Shown here in pieces: positions 1 through 7,639 of a DNA stretch of 64,000 bases (positions are counted from its first letter, which is position 1; each line of letters begins with the position of its first letter). Origin of the DNA: Streptomyces sp. SID13726 (GTDB lineage Bacteria > Actinomycetota > Actinomycetes > Streptomycetales > Streptomycetaceae); assembly GCF_010548375.1 (NCBI RefSeq), contig NZ_JAAGLY010000006.1:492611-556610 (forward strand), in the 5' to 3' direction. The notes below the pieces were generated by a model. The model was not told the DNA's origin, searched no databases, and saw only the letters and a list, made by a program, of their open reading frames with translations. The position numbers and the translations under genes are program-made.

Positions 1-499
1 CGAGGGGCGCCCTGGCCAGTCCGTCGGGCATGGGCAGCGGCTTGTTGTACCAGTCCAGGACGACGGCGAGGTCGTAGTCGCCGCGGAGCACTCCGTGGAC
101 GGCGGCCTCCGGCTCCGTCTCGCACGAGCAGATGCGCAGCCCCGGATGCCGGGTGCGCAGCCCCGAGAGCGCGGCCGGGAACAGCCCCCGCGCGGCCGTC
201 GGGAAGGCCGCGATCCGCAACTCCCCCACCACCTGGCCGCGTTGGGCCTCCAGGTCGGACTGGGCCAGCTCGACCTGGGACAGGATGCGGGCCGCGTGCT
301 CGGCGAGCAGCCGGCCGGCGTCCGTGAGCCGCACGCCCCGGCCGTTCTTGGCGAGGAGCCGCTGGCCGACCTCCCGCTCCAGCTTGGCCATCTGCTGCGA
401 GACGGCCGAGGTCGTGATGTGCAGCGCCTCGGCGGCACCGCTCACCGAGCCGTGCCGGGCGAGGGCATCGAGGGTGCGCAGCCGCTCCAGGTTCAACAT
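1..499 (-). CDS. LysR-family transcriptional regulator, N-terminal part (runs off the window)
   Basis: The reverse strand from an ATG at 499 reads MNLERLRTLDALARHGSVSG and continues as a classic LysR winged helix-turn-helix (residues about 1-60, with TTSAVSQQMAKLE as the recognition helix), a linker helix, and the start of the periplasmic-binding-protein-like effector domain. The C-terminal part lies beyond base 1, so the effector and the regulated gene cannot be judged. The start has no clear ribosome site, and a TAGTGT -10-like hexamer lies about 8 bases upstream, so the message may be leaderless (inference). Family call is secure; specific role unknown. Confidence 0.9.
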   Translation of the reverse strand, partial: MLNLERLRTLDALARHGSVSGAAEALHITTSAVSQQMAKLEREVGQRLLAKNGRGVRLTDAGRLLAEHAARILSQVELAQSDLEAQRGQVVGELRIAAFPTAARGLFPAALSGLRTRHPGLRICSCETEPEAAVHGVLRGDYDLAVVLDWYNKPLPMPDGLARAPL

Positions 500-555
500 G
501 TAAGCGACACTACGAGATGCCCCGCCCCGAAACCCATCCGTGCTACGAGATCTGT

Positions 556-1887
556 CTACACGTAGTTCCGGGTCGGCGCCGGTCCCGCGGCTGCCGCGAT
601 CACGTCCGCCAGGGGAATCACCTCGGCCTCCTTCAGGGCCGCCACGGTCACCCGGATACCCTGCGGGGCGCTCATCCTGAAGCGGGCACCCGGAGCCACC
701 GCCCAGTCCACGTGCAGGAGCCGGGACACCGCCCCCGTCTCGTCCGGGACCGGGACCCAGACGTTGAGGCCGCTGCGCCCGTGGGCCTCGACCCCGCGCT
801 CCGCCAGCGCCGCGATCAGCCCGTCCCGGCGCCTGCGGTAGGTCGCCGCCACGGCGGCCGTGTCGAGCACGCCGTCCGCCCACAGGTACGCCACCGCCCG
901 CTGTGTGATGCGGCTGACCCAGCCGGGGCCGAGGCGGTGCCGGCCGTGGACGCGGTCGACGGTCACCTCGTCGCCGGTGAGGACCGCGAGGCGCAGGTCG
1001 GGGCCGTAGGCCTTGGCGACCGAGCGGACGAAGGCCCAGTTCAGGGTGGTGGCGGCGAGGGAATGCAGGGGGAGTTCGACGATGCCGTGGCCGTGGTCGT
1101 CCTCGATCAGGAGGGTGTCCGGGTGGCTCTCCAGAACCGCGCGGAGGGCACGCGCGCGCGTGGCGGTCACCGAGGCGCCCGTCGGGTTCTGGGCGCGGCA
1201 CGTCACGATCAGCGCCCGGGCGCCCGACTCCAGCGCCCGGCGCACCTCCTCGGGGCGCGGGCCCTCGTCGTCCACGCCCACCGGGGCGGTACGGAGGCCG
1301 AGTGCCGGGATCAGGTCGAGGAGGCTGCCCCAGCCGGGGTCCTCCACGGCGACGGTGTCGCCCGGCTTGAGATGGGCGGCCAGGACGCGCTCGATGACGT
1401 CGAGGGAGCCGGAGGCGACGGCCAGCGGGCCCTCCGGCACGCCGTCCGCGTCAAGAGCAGCGCGCGCGAGGCGGGCCAGCTCCGGGTCCACGGTCGCCTG
1501 TCCGTACAGGACCGGCTCCCGGTCCGCCCGCTCGGCGGCGGCCGCGAAGGCGGGGCCGAGCCGGGGCAGCAGGGCCGGGTCCGGGTTGCCGTTCGCCACG
1601 TTCCGCACCCCCTCCGGGACCTCCACGCGGAGGTACTCGCGTCCCGTGGTCGCCGGCTTCGAACGCACCCGGCTGCCCCGGCGCCCCGCTGTCTCGATGA
1701 CCCCGCGCTCGCGCAGGATGCGGTACGCGGCCGCGACCGTATTGGGATTCACACCGAGATCCCCCGCCAACTCCCGCATGGGAGGCAGCAGTTGCCCCGG
1801 CTCCAGCTCCCCGGCGCCCACCGCACGCTCGACGCTGGCCGCAATCTCAGCTGCGCCTCGACCTTCGATCCGATATCCTTCTAGCAC
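556..1887 (-). CDS. MocR-type GntR/aminotransferase fusion regulator
   Basis: This 443-residue protein has an N-terminal GntR winged helix (residues about 8-75, with LPPMRELAGDLGVNPNTVAAAYRIL) fused to a fold-type I aminotransferase domain (about 100-435). The PLP lysine is visible in SVAKAYGPDLRLA near residue 292. MocR proteins are PLP-sensing regulators, often of vitamin B6 or amino-acid metabolism. It is divergent from a pyridoxamine-phosphate-oxidase-fold gene, which fits B6-linked control (inference). The start is a GTG at 1887 that lies inside a pair of CTAG direct repeats, so the protein probably binds over its own start and controls both genes. No damage is seen. Confidence 0.9.
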   Translation of the reverse strand: MLEGYRIEGRGAAEIAASVERAVGAGELEPGQLLPPMRELAGDLGVNPNTVAAAYRILRERGVIETAGRRGSRVRSKPATTGREYLRVEVPEGVRNVANGNPDPALLPRLGPAFAAAAERADREPVLYGQATVDPELARLARAALDADGVPEGPLAVASGSLDVIERVLAAHLKPGDTVAVEDPGWGSLLDLIPALGLRTAPVGVDDEGPRPEEVRRALESGARALIVTCRAQNPTGASVTATRARALRAVLESHPDTLLIEDDHGHGIVELPLHSLAATTLNWAFVRSVAKAYGPDLRLAVLTGDEVTVDRVHGRHRLGPGWVSRITQRAVAYLWADGVLDTAAVAATYRRRRDGLIAALAERGVEAHGRSGLNVWVPVPDETGAVSRLLHVDWAVAPGARFRMSAPQGIRVTVAALKEAEVIPLADVIAAAAGPAPTRNYV

Positions 1888-1911
1888 AAAGATGATTATG
1901 CACTAGTGCAA
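1881..1911. promoter_or_regulatory. Candidate MocR operator in the divergent promoter
   Basis: CTAGCACAA (1881-1889) and CTAGTGCAA (1903-1911) are direct repeats agreeing at 7 of 9 bases and 22 bp apart, about two helical turns. A perfect 12-bp palindrome TGCACTAGTGCA (1899-1910) overlaps the second copy. MocR proteins generally bind spaced direct repeats, so this is the likely site. It covers the start region of both divergent genes. Confidence 0.5.
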
Positions 1912-1922
1912 TGGAGGACGCA

Positions 1923-2606
1923 ATGCAGGGGACCACCACGACCACCCCGGAGCCGACCGCCTACGCGCCGACCGACCGCACCGTCCCGACGCGCTCCGCC
2001 GACCGGGCCTCGTACGACAGGGAACTGGTGCACTCGATACTCGACGAGGGGTACGTCTGCCACCTCGGCTTCGTCCGGGACGACAGCCCGGTGGTGCTGC
2101 CCACGCTGTACGCCCGGGTGGGCGAGCGCCTCTACGTCCACGGCTCGACGGGCTCGCGCCCGCTGCGGATGACGGGCAAGGCGGACCCCGGGCTGCCGGT
2201 GTGCCTGACGGTCACGCACGTCGACGCGCTGATCCTGGCCCGCTCGGCGTTCCACCACTCGATCAACTACCGGTCCGTGGTGGTGCACGGGCTCGCGTAC
2301 GACGTCACGGACCCCGAGGAGAAGCGCCTCGCCCTGGACGCCCTGGTCGACAACGTCGTCCCGGGCCGCGCCCTCGACTCCCGCCCGGCCGACAAGAAGG
2401 AACTGGCCGCCACCGCCGTCATCCGCCTCGACCTCGACGAGGTCTCCGCCAAGCTCCGCACCGGCGGGGTCAACGACGAGCCGGAGGACCTCGCCCTCCC
2501 CCACTGGGCCGGAGTGGTCCCCGTGCGGAGGAGCTACGGCACCCCGGTCGCCGACGGAGACCTGGCCCCCGGCACCGAACTCCCCGGGTATCTGGCGGCC
2601 CTGTGA
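1923..2606 (+). CDS. Pyridoxamine 5'-phosphate oxidase-fold flavin protein
   Basis: The 227-residue product matches the flavin-nucleotide-binding branch of the PNPOx-like split-barrel fold (VHSILDEGYVCHLGFV near the N-terminus, then VVLPTLYARVGERLYVHGSTGSRPL, and HHSINYRSVVVHG in the middle). Such proteins bind FMN or F420 and act as small oxidoreductases or unknown flavoproteins; the substrate cannot be read. I start at ATG 1923 because GGAGGA sits at 1913-1918; an ATG at 1911 would add four residues. It is divergent from the MocR gene, and its stop overlaps the start of the next gene, so the two downstream genes are translationally coupled. Confidence 0.85.
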   Translation: MQGTTTTTPEPTAYAPTDRTVPTRSADRASYDRELVHSILDEGYVCHLGFVRDDSPVVLPTLYARVGERLYVHGSTGSRPLRMTGKADPGLPVCLTVTHVDALILARSAFHHSINYRSVVVHGLAYDVTDPEEKRLALDALVDNVVPGRALDSRPADKKELAATAVIRLDLDEVSAKLRTGGVNDEPEDLALPHWAGVVPVRRSYGTPVADGDLAPGTELPGYLAAL

Positions 2607-3238
2607 TGCTGATCCACCCGTGGGACGCACCTCGCTCCGACGCCGAGTGGCAACAGTGGCTCACCGCCCACGACTTCGGGCAGCTCGCCGTCAACGGCCC
2701 CGCGGGCGAGCCGCCGTTCGTCCAGCCCCTGCACTTCTTCTACGACCCCGAGCGCGGCGAGGCCCTCACCCACCTGGCGCGGCCGAACCCCCTGTGGGGC
2801 GCGCTGGAGGCGAACCCCGAGGTCCTGCTGAGCGTGGTCGACGACTACGTCTACGTCCCCGGCCCCTGGCAAGCCGACCCGGGCGCTCCCACCGAGAACG
2901 GCGAGCCGACGAGTTTCTACGCGGCGGTCCAACTCCGTTGCCGGGCACACCTGGTCGACGACCCGGCCGAGAAGGCGGACCTCCTCAACCGCCAGGTCGG
3001 CCACTTCCAGCCGGAGGGCGGCACCGCGCGGGGGGCGGTGGGCGAGGAGCCGTACGGCAGGAAGTTGTCGGGGATTCGCGGGCTGCGGCTCGAAGTGACC
3101 GGTGTGCGGGCCAAGTTCAAGTACGCCGGGAAGCGCACCGCCGAGGTGCAGGACCGGATCGCCGGCCGACTCGCGGACCGGGCCGCCCCGGGGGACGCGG
3201 CGGCACGCGAACACCTGCTGCGACGCCGGCAGGGCTGA
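2606..3238 (+). CDS. FMN-binding negative regulator family (PaiB-like)
   Basis: The 210-residue protein reads MLIHPWDAPRSDAEWQQWLT, with HLARPNPLWGALEANPEVLLSV in the first half and GRKLSGIRGLRLEVTGVRAK near the C-terminus. This is the PaiB/FMN-binding split-barrel pattern of about 200 residues. PaiB was named as a Bacillus transcriptional regulator, but many homologues are uncharacterised flavin-fold proteins. Its ATG overlaps the preceding TGA (ATG 2606-2608, TGA 2604-2606), so it is the second gene of the MocR-controlled operon. Two split-barrel flavin proteins in one operon suggests a shared redox job (inference). Confidence 0.8.
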   Translation: MLIHPWDAPRSDAEWQQWLTAHDFGQLAVNGPAGEPPFVQPLHFFYDPERGEALTHLARPNPLWGALEANPEVLLSVVDDYVYVPGPWQADPGAPTENGEPTSFYAAVQLRCRAHLVDDPAEKADLLNRQVGHFQPEGGTARGAVGEEPYGRKLSGIRGLRLEVTGVRAKFKYAGKRTAEVQDRIAGRLADRAAPGDAAAREHLLRRRQG

Positions 3239-3264
3239 CCGAGGGGTCCTTCGGCGGGAGGGGC

Positions 3265-3326
3265 GCGTACGCAGGTCCGGGAACCCGCGTATGCAGGTCC
3301 GGGGGGCTCGGGTACGCAGGTCCCGG
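3265..3326. repeat. Three imperfect ~22-bp repeats between convergent genes
   Basis: The core CGTACGCAGGTCCGGG occurs about 3266, again as CGTATGCAGGTCCGGG about 3288, and as GGTACGCAGGTCCCGG about 3311. The spacing is 22-23 bp. The cluster sits between the end of the PaiB-like gene (+) and the end of the EamA gene (-), so a role in termination or as a chromosomal protein site is possible but unproven. Confidence 0.6.
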
Positions 3327-3329
3327 ACC

Positions 3330-4325
3330 CTAGGCGGCGGGCTCCCGGGTGGACAGCCTTTCGACCCCGCCGGTCGCGATCGGTTCCACCGAGCCCTTGG
3401 CCGGGGTCGAGGACTGCGCGATGAAGGCGCCGAGGAGGACCACCGCGCCGCCGACGATCTGCGGGGCCGAGAGGTGTTCGCCGAGCAGGACCCAGGCGAG
3501 GACGGTCGCGACGACCGCTTCGAGACAGGCCACGACTCCGGCTATCGCCGGGGAGAGCCTGCGCACCGAGACCACGCCGGTGACATAGGCGACGACGGTC
3601 GCGACGAGCACGATCCAGCCGAGCAGCAGCCCGGCCGCGACCGGGGTGCCGTTCATGTCGGCGCTGTGCGCGAGGACGGAGAAGTCTATCGTCCACGGGT
3701 GGGCCACGGCGGTCAGGACGGCGGTGCCGACGAGGAGGCCGTACGCGATCACGCCCAGCGGGTCGGGCGCCTGCTCGCCGGAGTCGCTGCCCTGGTCGGA
3801 GAGGACGAAGTAGCCGACCTGGCAGCAGGCGGCGCCGAGCGCGAGGAGCAGGCCGAGGGCGTCGAAGCTGAGGCCCGACCAGACCTCGACGACACAGGCG
3901 AGTCCGCCGACCGCGAGGACCACCCCGAGCGCGGCGGCGCGGGTCACCGGCCGCCGCTGCACGAACCGCACCCAGCCGAGCACCAGCGCGGGGGCCAGGT
4001 ACTCGACGAGCAGGGCCACGCCGACGGGGATGCGGGAGATCGAGGCGAAGTAGAACGCCTGCACCCCGGCCACGCCGAGCAGACCGAACCCGGCGAGCAG
4101 GGCGGGACGGCTGCGCAGCAGCGCGCGGTGGCGTACGGCGAGCGGCAGCATCACCAGGGCGGCGCCCGCCACCCGCAGCCACACCACGTGCAGCGGATCG
4201 AGGCCCGCCTCGATCAACGGCTTGGCCGCGACCCCGGACCCGCCGAAGGCGAGCGCGGACACCAACGCGAGACCGAGCCCGAAGCCCTTGCCACGACCTG
4301 CCTCACTGCTCTCAGACGTATGCAC
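3330..4325 (-). CDS. EamA/DMT-family transporter
   Basis: The 331-residue product has about ten hydrophobic segments in two repeated halves, starting GFGLGLALVSALAFGGSGVAAKPL and ending with CLEAVVATVLAWVLLGEHL, the typical EamA pattern. It is an inner-membrane drug/metabolite exporter of unknown substrate. The GTG at 4325 (VHTSESSEAGRG) gives a natural length; the frame stays open upstream, but that stretch has no membrane or coding character. The next gene upstream on the same strand is the Clp-N protein 112 bp away. No specific regulation is visible. Confidence 0.85.
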   Translation of the reverse strand: MHTSESSEAGRGKGFGLGLALVSALAFGGSGVAAKPLIEAGLDPLHVVWLRVAGAALVMLPLAVRHRALLRSRPALLAGFGLLGVAGVQAFYFASISRIPVGVALLVEYLAPALVLGWVRFVQRRPVTRAAALGVVLAVGGLACVVEVWSGLSFDALGLLLALGAACCQVGYFVLSDQGSDSGEQAPDPLGVIAYGLLVGTAVLTAVAHPWTIDFSVLAHSADMNGTPVAAGLLLGWIVLVATVVAYVTGVVSVRRLSPAIAGVVACLEAVVATVLAWVLLGEHLSAPQIVGGAVVLLGAFIAQSSTPAKGSVEPIATGGVERLSTREPAA

Positions 4326-4437
4326 CGGGCCATGATGACAGGGGACGACATGAGCGTCATCCCCGTTGACTCCTGTCTCAGCGACTGGACCGAGCGAGCG
4401 ACCGGGCGGTCCGGGCCGCCCCGGCCATCGGGCAGCC

Positions 4438-5040
4438 TCAGCGGCCGTTGCGGGGCTGGCCGCCCCGGAAGCCTCCCGGCAGCCGGTCGTCGATCCTCGT
4501 GAAGACCGCCCGGGCGTCGATTCCGGCACGGCCGAGCACCTCGGCGGCACGGGACTCGGGGTCCACGAGGATCGCCGCGAGCAGGTCGATCCCGCTGGCC
4601 GGTCCGTCGCCGCGGTGGTCCGCGCGGGCGCAGGCGTACTCCATGGCACCCGCGGCGAGCGGCGAGAACCCCTCGGCCGACGGCACCACGGGCACGGCAC
4701 CGGAGTCCTCGACGATGCCCTGCCAGCGCAGTCCGTAGCCGATGCTGCGCTGCACGAGATAGCCGAGCAGCCGGGGCAGTTGGGGTTCCGCCTCGAAGAC
4801 GGCGTACGCCTCGGGGTCGGCGTCGAGCAGGGAGTGCAGCAGGTGCGCCGAGTCGATCTGCCGGTCCCCGTCCCGCAGCGCGCGCCTGCGGGCGCCGGAC
4901 ACCACCGCTGCCAGTGCCGCGCTGAGCCTGGCATCGTCGTCGGGGTTGACCGGCGGGAGCCCGCCCTGATCGCGGGCCGACTGCCGGGGGATACGGGGGT
5001 GCACATCCCCCACCCCATCAGTCCCATCGACGCGGGTCAT
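4438..5040 (-). CDS. Clp N-terminal domain protein
   Basis: The 200-residue protein contains two Clp-N-like repeats: NPDDDARLSAALAAVVSGAR with RQIDSAHLLHSLL, then SPLAAGAMEYACARA with GIDLLAAILVDPES. Clp-N repeats are substrate- or adaptor-binding domains of ClpA/ClpC ATPases, but this protein has no ATPase module, so it is a stand-alone member of the kind common in actinobacteria. It may be a protease adaptor (inference). Start chosen at ATG 5040 (MTRVDGTDGVGDVHP); the open frame continues upstream with unlikely composition. The ribosome site is poor. Confidence 0.75.
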   Translation of the reverse strand: MTRVDGTDGVGDVHPRIPRQSARDQGGLPPVNPDDDARLSAALAAVVSGARRRALRDGDRQIDSAHLLHSLLDADPEAYAVFEAEPQLPRLLGYLVQRSIGYGLRWQGIVEDSGAVPVVPSAEGFSPLAAGAMEYACARADHRGDGPASGIDLLAAILVDPESRAAEVLGRAGIDARAVFTRIDDRLPGGFRGGQPRNGR

Positions 5041-5202
5041 CCCCGAGGGGAAGCATTTTCGCGTCCCACGCAGAGCGGACACCGGTCGCCGGAATCTCCT
5101 CCTTACGGATGAGATCAAGCCGATTCGGCCTCGCGGGCGCGCGCCGCCTTGCCGTGCGCCCCGCACGCAACCGCACTGTGATGCCGTTCGTCCCACACAG
5201 GC

Positions 5203-5391
5203 ATGGAGGACAGGAGCTGGCTGGTCGCGCTGCCGGCCGTCGACGGCAAGCAGTACGTCTACCGGGTGTACGCCCCGGACGACGCGCTGCTCGCCGACCT
5301 GTTCTGGGAGGCGTGGCACTGCCACGACGAGAGCGCGTTCCCGCGCGCGTGGGATCTGTTCGACGCGGCGACGATACGGCGGGTCGGCTGA
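5203..5391 (+). CDS. Small hypothetical protein, 62 residues
   Basis: The frame from ATG 5203 reads MEDRSWLVALPAVDGKQYVY and ends in WDLFDAATIRRVG. Third codon positions are nearly all G or C and the protein is acidic and well mixed, so it is the likely coding frame; the longer overlapping frame is arginine-rich and looks like a shadow. No Shine-Dalgarno sequence is visible. Function unknown. Confidence 0.6.
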   Translation: MEDRSWLVALPAVDGKQYVYRVYAPDDALLADLFWEAWHCHDESAFPRAWDLFDAATIRRVG

Positions 5392-5510
5392 GGCGGATAC
5401 GGTCCGTCCGGGCGGACGCGCACACTTCCTGACGGTTCATCAGTATTGAATGTTGCGACCCCTGCGGCTACTTTCCGCGACACCACAGCCCGACACTAAG
5501 AGGTGGCCGC

Positions 5511-5939
5511 ATGGCGGAAATCAGCGCGGAGGCTCGCATCCCGGCACCCGCGGAGAAGGTCTGGGCCCAGCTCACGGACTGGTCCGCGTACGGGGAGTGG
5601 AACGCGACCCACACCAACTTCCCCAAGGGCGGCCCCGATTCCCTGACCGTGGGCGGGACGTTCCAGGAGAACATGAAGCTGATGGGCTTCCCCGCCGAGG
5701 TCGAGTGGACCATCGCGGAGGTGGCGCCGGCCCGGGTGTTCGCCATCCAGGGCAAGGGCCCGATGGCGGTGAGCGTGGCCACGCGCTACACGCTGACGCC
5801 GGACGGCGACGGGACGACGGTCCGCATCGACGGCGAGTTCACGGGCGCCGCGGTGTCGCTGATGGCGGGCAAGCTCAAGGACTCGGGGACGGCGGCGCTG
5901 AACGAGTCGCTGCGCAAGCTGGCCGGGCTGGTGGCCTGA
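5511..5939 (+). CDS. SRPBCC (START/Bet v1-like) family protein
   Basis: The 142-residue protein begins MAEISAEARIPAPAEKVWAQ and continues LTDWSAYGEWNATHTNFP, the signature of the polyketide-cyclase/dehydrase SRPBCC fold, whose deep pocket binds hydrophobic ligands. One branch is annotated as a toxin of the Rv0910 type in Mycobacterium, but no partner antitoxin is next to this gene, so I do not claim that role. AGAGG upstream of the ATG serves as ribosome site. It converges on the PadR gene across a hairpin at 5968-5997. Confidence 0.8.
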   Translation: MAEISAEARIPAPAEKVWAQLTDWSAYGEWNATHTNFPKGGPDSLTVGGTFQENMKLMGFPAEVEWTIAEVAPARVFAIQGKGPMAVSVATRYTLTPDGDGTTVRIDGEFTGAAVSLMAGKLKDSGTAALNESLRKLAGLVA

Positions 5940-5967
5940 CCTGGGCAGCACCTGAGGCACGACGAGA

Positions 5968-5997
5968 GGCGCCCCGCGGATCACTCCACGGGGCGCC
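5968..5997. terminator. Hairpin between convergent genes
   Basis: GGCGCCCCG (5968-5976) pairs perfectly with CGGGGCGCC (5989-5997) across a 12-base loop and is followed by ATTT. It lies between the SRPBCC gene and the end of the PadR gene, so it can stop transcription from either side. Confidence 0.75.
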
Positions 5998-6064
5998 ATT
6001 TCACTGCCGTACGACCGCTGCGAGCCCTCTGCGACTCCGCCGCGAGCCCTCTGACGGTCCTCGG

Positions 6065-6688
6065 TCAGTCCTCGTCGGCGAGGATCAGGTACAGCTTCTT
6101 GCGGGCCTCGTTGATGACGGCCACCGCCTTGTCGCGCTGGTCCTTGTTGCCGGTCTTCCAGACCTGGCCGAAGGCTTCCATCAGGCCGAAGCCGGCCTGG
6201 CGGATCTCGCCGAGCGCCTCGAAGTCGATGCCGCGGGAGGCTTCCTCCCAGGGCGCGTCGGGGCCCTCGTCGGCCGCGGTACGGCCCGACTCGGTGAGCG
6301 AGAACAGCTTCTTGCCGCCCTCGGTCTCGCTGGCGATCAGCCCCTCGTCCTCCAGCAGCTGGAGGGTGGGGTACACCGAGCCGGGGCTGGGCTTCCACGC
6401 CCCGCCGCTGCGCTCGGCGATCTCCTGGATCATCTCGTAACCGTGCATCGGCCGGTCCTTGAGCAGGGCCAGGATCGAGGCGCGCACGTCACCGCGCCGC
6501 GCCCTCCCCCTGGGTCCGCCCCGCCCCCTCGGCCCCCAGGGTCCGGGACCGAAGCCCGGGCCACCGAAGCCGGGGCCACCGGGACCGCCCGGACCGAAAG
6601 GCCCGAAGGCACCACGCCGACCCTCGAAGCCACCTCGGCCCTGACGACCGGCACCGCCGTGTCCACGCTCGTATCCATGGGAACGCAT
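6065..6688 (-). CDS. PadR-family transcriptional regulator with a Gly/Pro-rich N-terminus
   Basis: The 207-residue protein carries a PadR winged helix (RASILALLKDRPMHGYEMIQ, then GSVYPTLQLLEDEGLI with the wing ETEGGKKLFSLTESGR) and a C-terminal helical dimerisation part. The first 60 or so residues are a low-complexity Gly/Pro/Phe/Arg stretch (GPFGPGGPGGPGFGGPGFGP), a common tail in actinobacterial PadR proteins. The ATG at 6688 has GGAG upstream; a GTG at 6697 adds three residues. A CGATATATCG palindrome upstream is the likely autoregulatory operator. A transposon starts only about 90 bp upstream of the gene. Confidence 0.88.
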   Translation of the reverse strand: MRSHGYERGHGGAGRQGRGGFEGRRGAFGPFGPGGPGGPGFGGPGFGPGPWGPRGRGGPRGRARRGDVRASILALLKDRPMHGYEMIQEIAERSGGAWKPSPGSVYPTLQLLEDEGLIASETEGGKKLFSLTESGRTAADEGPDAPWEEASRGIDFEALGEIRQAGFGLMEAFGQVWKTGNKDQRDKAVAVINEARKKLYLILADED

Positions 6689-6731
6689 CGCAATCACTCC
6701 ATTCCATCGTTGATCTGTCGCGATGCGTCAA

Positions 6732-6741
6732 CGATATATCG
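6732..6741. promoter_or_regulatory. Candidate PadR operator CGATATATCG
   Basis: A perfect 10-bp AT-centred palindrome lies 44 bp upstream of the PadR start. PadR proteins often repress their own promoter through such AT-rich dyads. The Tn7-like element begins 35 bp further on, so the operator survives but any divergent gene once there has been displaced. Confidence 0.5.
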
Positions 6742-6775
6742 GAACACTTCGCATGGCAAGGCCTCGCCGCGAGGT

Positions 6776-6860
6776 TGACCTGTGACAGTGATCGTTGATC
6801 GATTGCCAGCGAAGGATGATCAACGCTAGTTTGTGCCACCGAAGGTTGATCATTCGGCGT
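6776..6860 (+). repeat. Left end of the Tn7-like element with TnsB-type sites
   Basis: The end starts TGACCTGTGACAG and contains GATCGTTGATCG (6791-6802), GATGATCAACG (6817-6827), TTTGTGCCACC (6830-6840) and GGTTGATCATT (6844-6854). The TGATCA-centred motifs recur at the right end in reverse orientation. This arrangement of several short sites is what Tn7-type TnsB proteins bind. Confidence 0.8.
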
Positions 6861-7639
6861 ACAGGTGGGCGGGGGACGTGGCGGGGGCACCTCTTGGCGT
6901 GTTCGAAGAGGCTGCCCTTACATCCTTTGACCTGGCCTTTTCCGTCAATGGGTCGCTCGTACGTCGATCGCTTGGGTCTAGCTGGGATACGCCGTTCGAG
7001 GCTGTGGACCCGGTGCGGGAGTTCAGCTGGCACAAAGGCGGTCACGGGTTCGCCGGCTGGTACTACTCGGCGACGCTGCGGGATCATGTGGGCTACGAGT
7101 CGTGGCTGGAGCGGGACCGGCTGATCTTGCTGGACCGTGATCCGCAGGTGGTCGCGATCGCCTCGCAGCCGTTCTGGCTGCACTGGCACGACGGCACACG
7201 CAAGCGCCGGCATGCCCCTGACTACTTCGTCCGGCTGTCCGACGGACGCGCCCGTGTCGTTGACGTCCGTGCTGCGGACGAGATGGACGGGGCGACGCGA
7301 GAGGCGTTCGAGGCGGCCGAGCATGCCTGCAGGGCCGTGGGATGGGAGTTCGAGTGGGTCGGGCGGCCCGAGCCAGTGTTCATGGCGAACATCCGCTGGC
7401 TGTCCCGATACCGGCGGGCCCGCTGCGGCCGACCGGTGGCGGTGAGGAATGGCCTCTTGGAGGTCTTCCGCGAACCGATGGGGCTATGGGAGGGCGCCGG
7501 GCTGGTCGGAGACCGGTTGCAGGTTCTGCCGGTGCTGTTCCATCTGTTGTGGTCCGGCGCTCTGAGGACCGATCTGGCCGGAGGACTTATGGAGAGCGAC
7601 AGCCTCGTCTGGGCGAAAGGGATCCGATGGGCAGCTTGA
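6833..7639 (+). CDS. tnsA: TnsA-like transposon endonuclease
   Basis: The 268-residue product matches the TnsA role: a PD-(D/E)xK-type core is visible as YESWLERDRLILLDRDP, then RKRRHAPDYFVRLSDGRARV followed by VVDVR, with Glu, Asp and Asp-x-Arg at the catalytic places. In Tn7, TnsA cuts the 5' ends while TnsB cuts and joins the 3' ends, giving cut-and-paste movement. The usual ExK lysine appears replaced by arginine (DVR), which is worth noting. The GTG at 6833 lies inside the terminal repeat and has no ribosome site; GTG 6899 (VFEEAALTSFD) is an alternative. The end overlaps tnsB by 13 bp. Confidence 0.82.
   Translation: MPPKVDHSAYRWAGDVAGAPLGVFEEAALTSFDLAFSVNGSLVRRSLGSSWDTPFEAVDPVREFSWHKGGHGFAGWYYSATLRDHVGYESWLERDRLILLDRDPQVVAIASQPFWLHWHDGTRKRRHAPDYFVRLSDGRARVVDVRAADEMDGATREAFEAAEHACRAVGWEFEWVGRPEPVFMANIRWLSRYRRARCGRPVAVRNGLLEVFREPMGLWEGAGLVGDRLQVLPVLFHLLWSGALRTDLAGGLMESDSLVWAKGIRWAA

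Noticed and set aside
5511..5939. Toxin of the Rv0910 toxin-antitoxin type
   Set aside because: The fold is shared by many lipid-binding proteins, and no antitoxin gene is adjacent.
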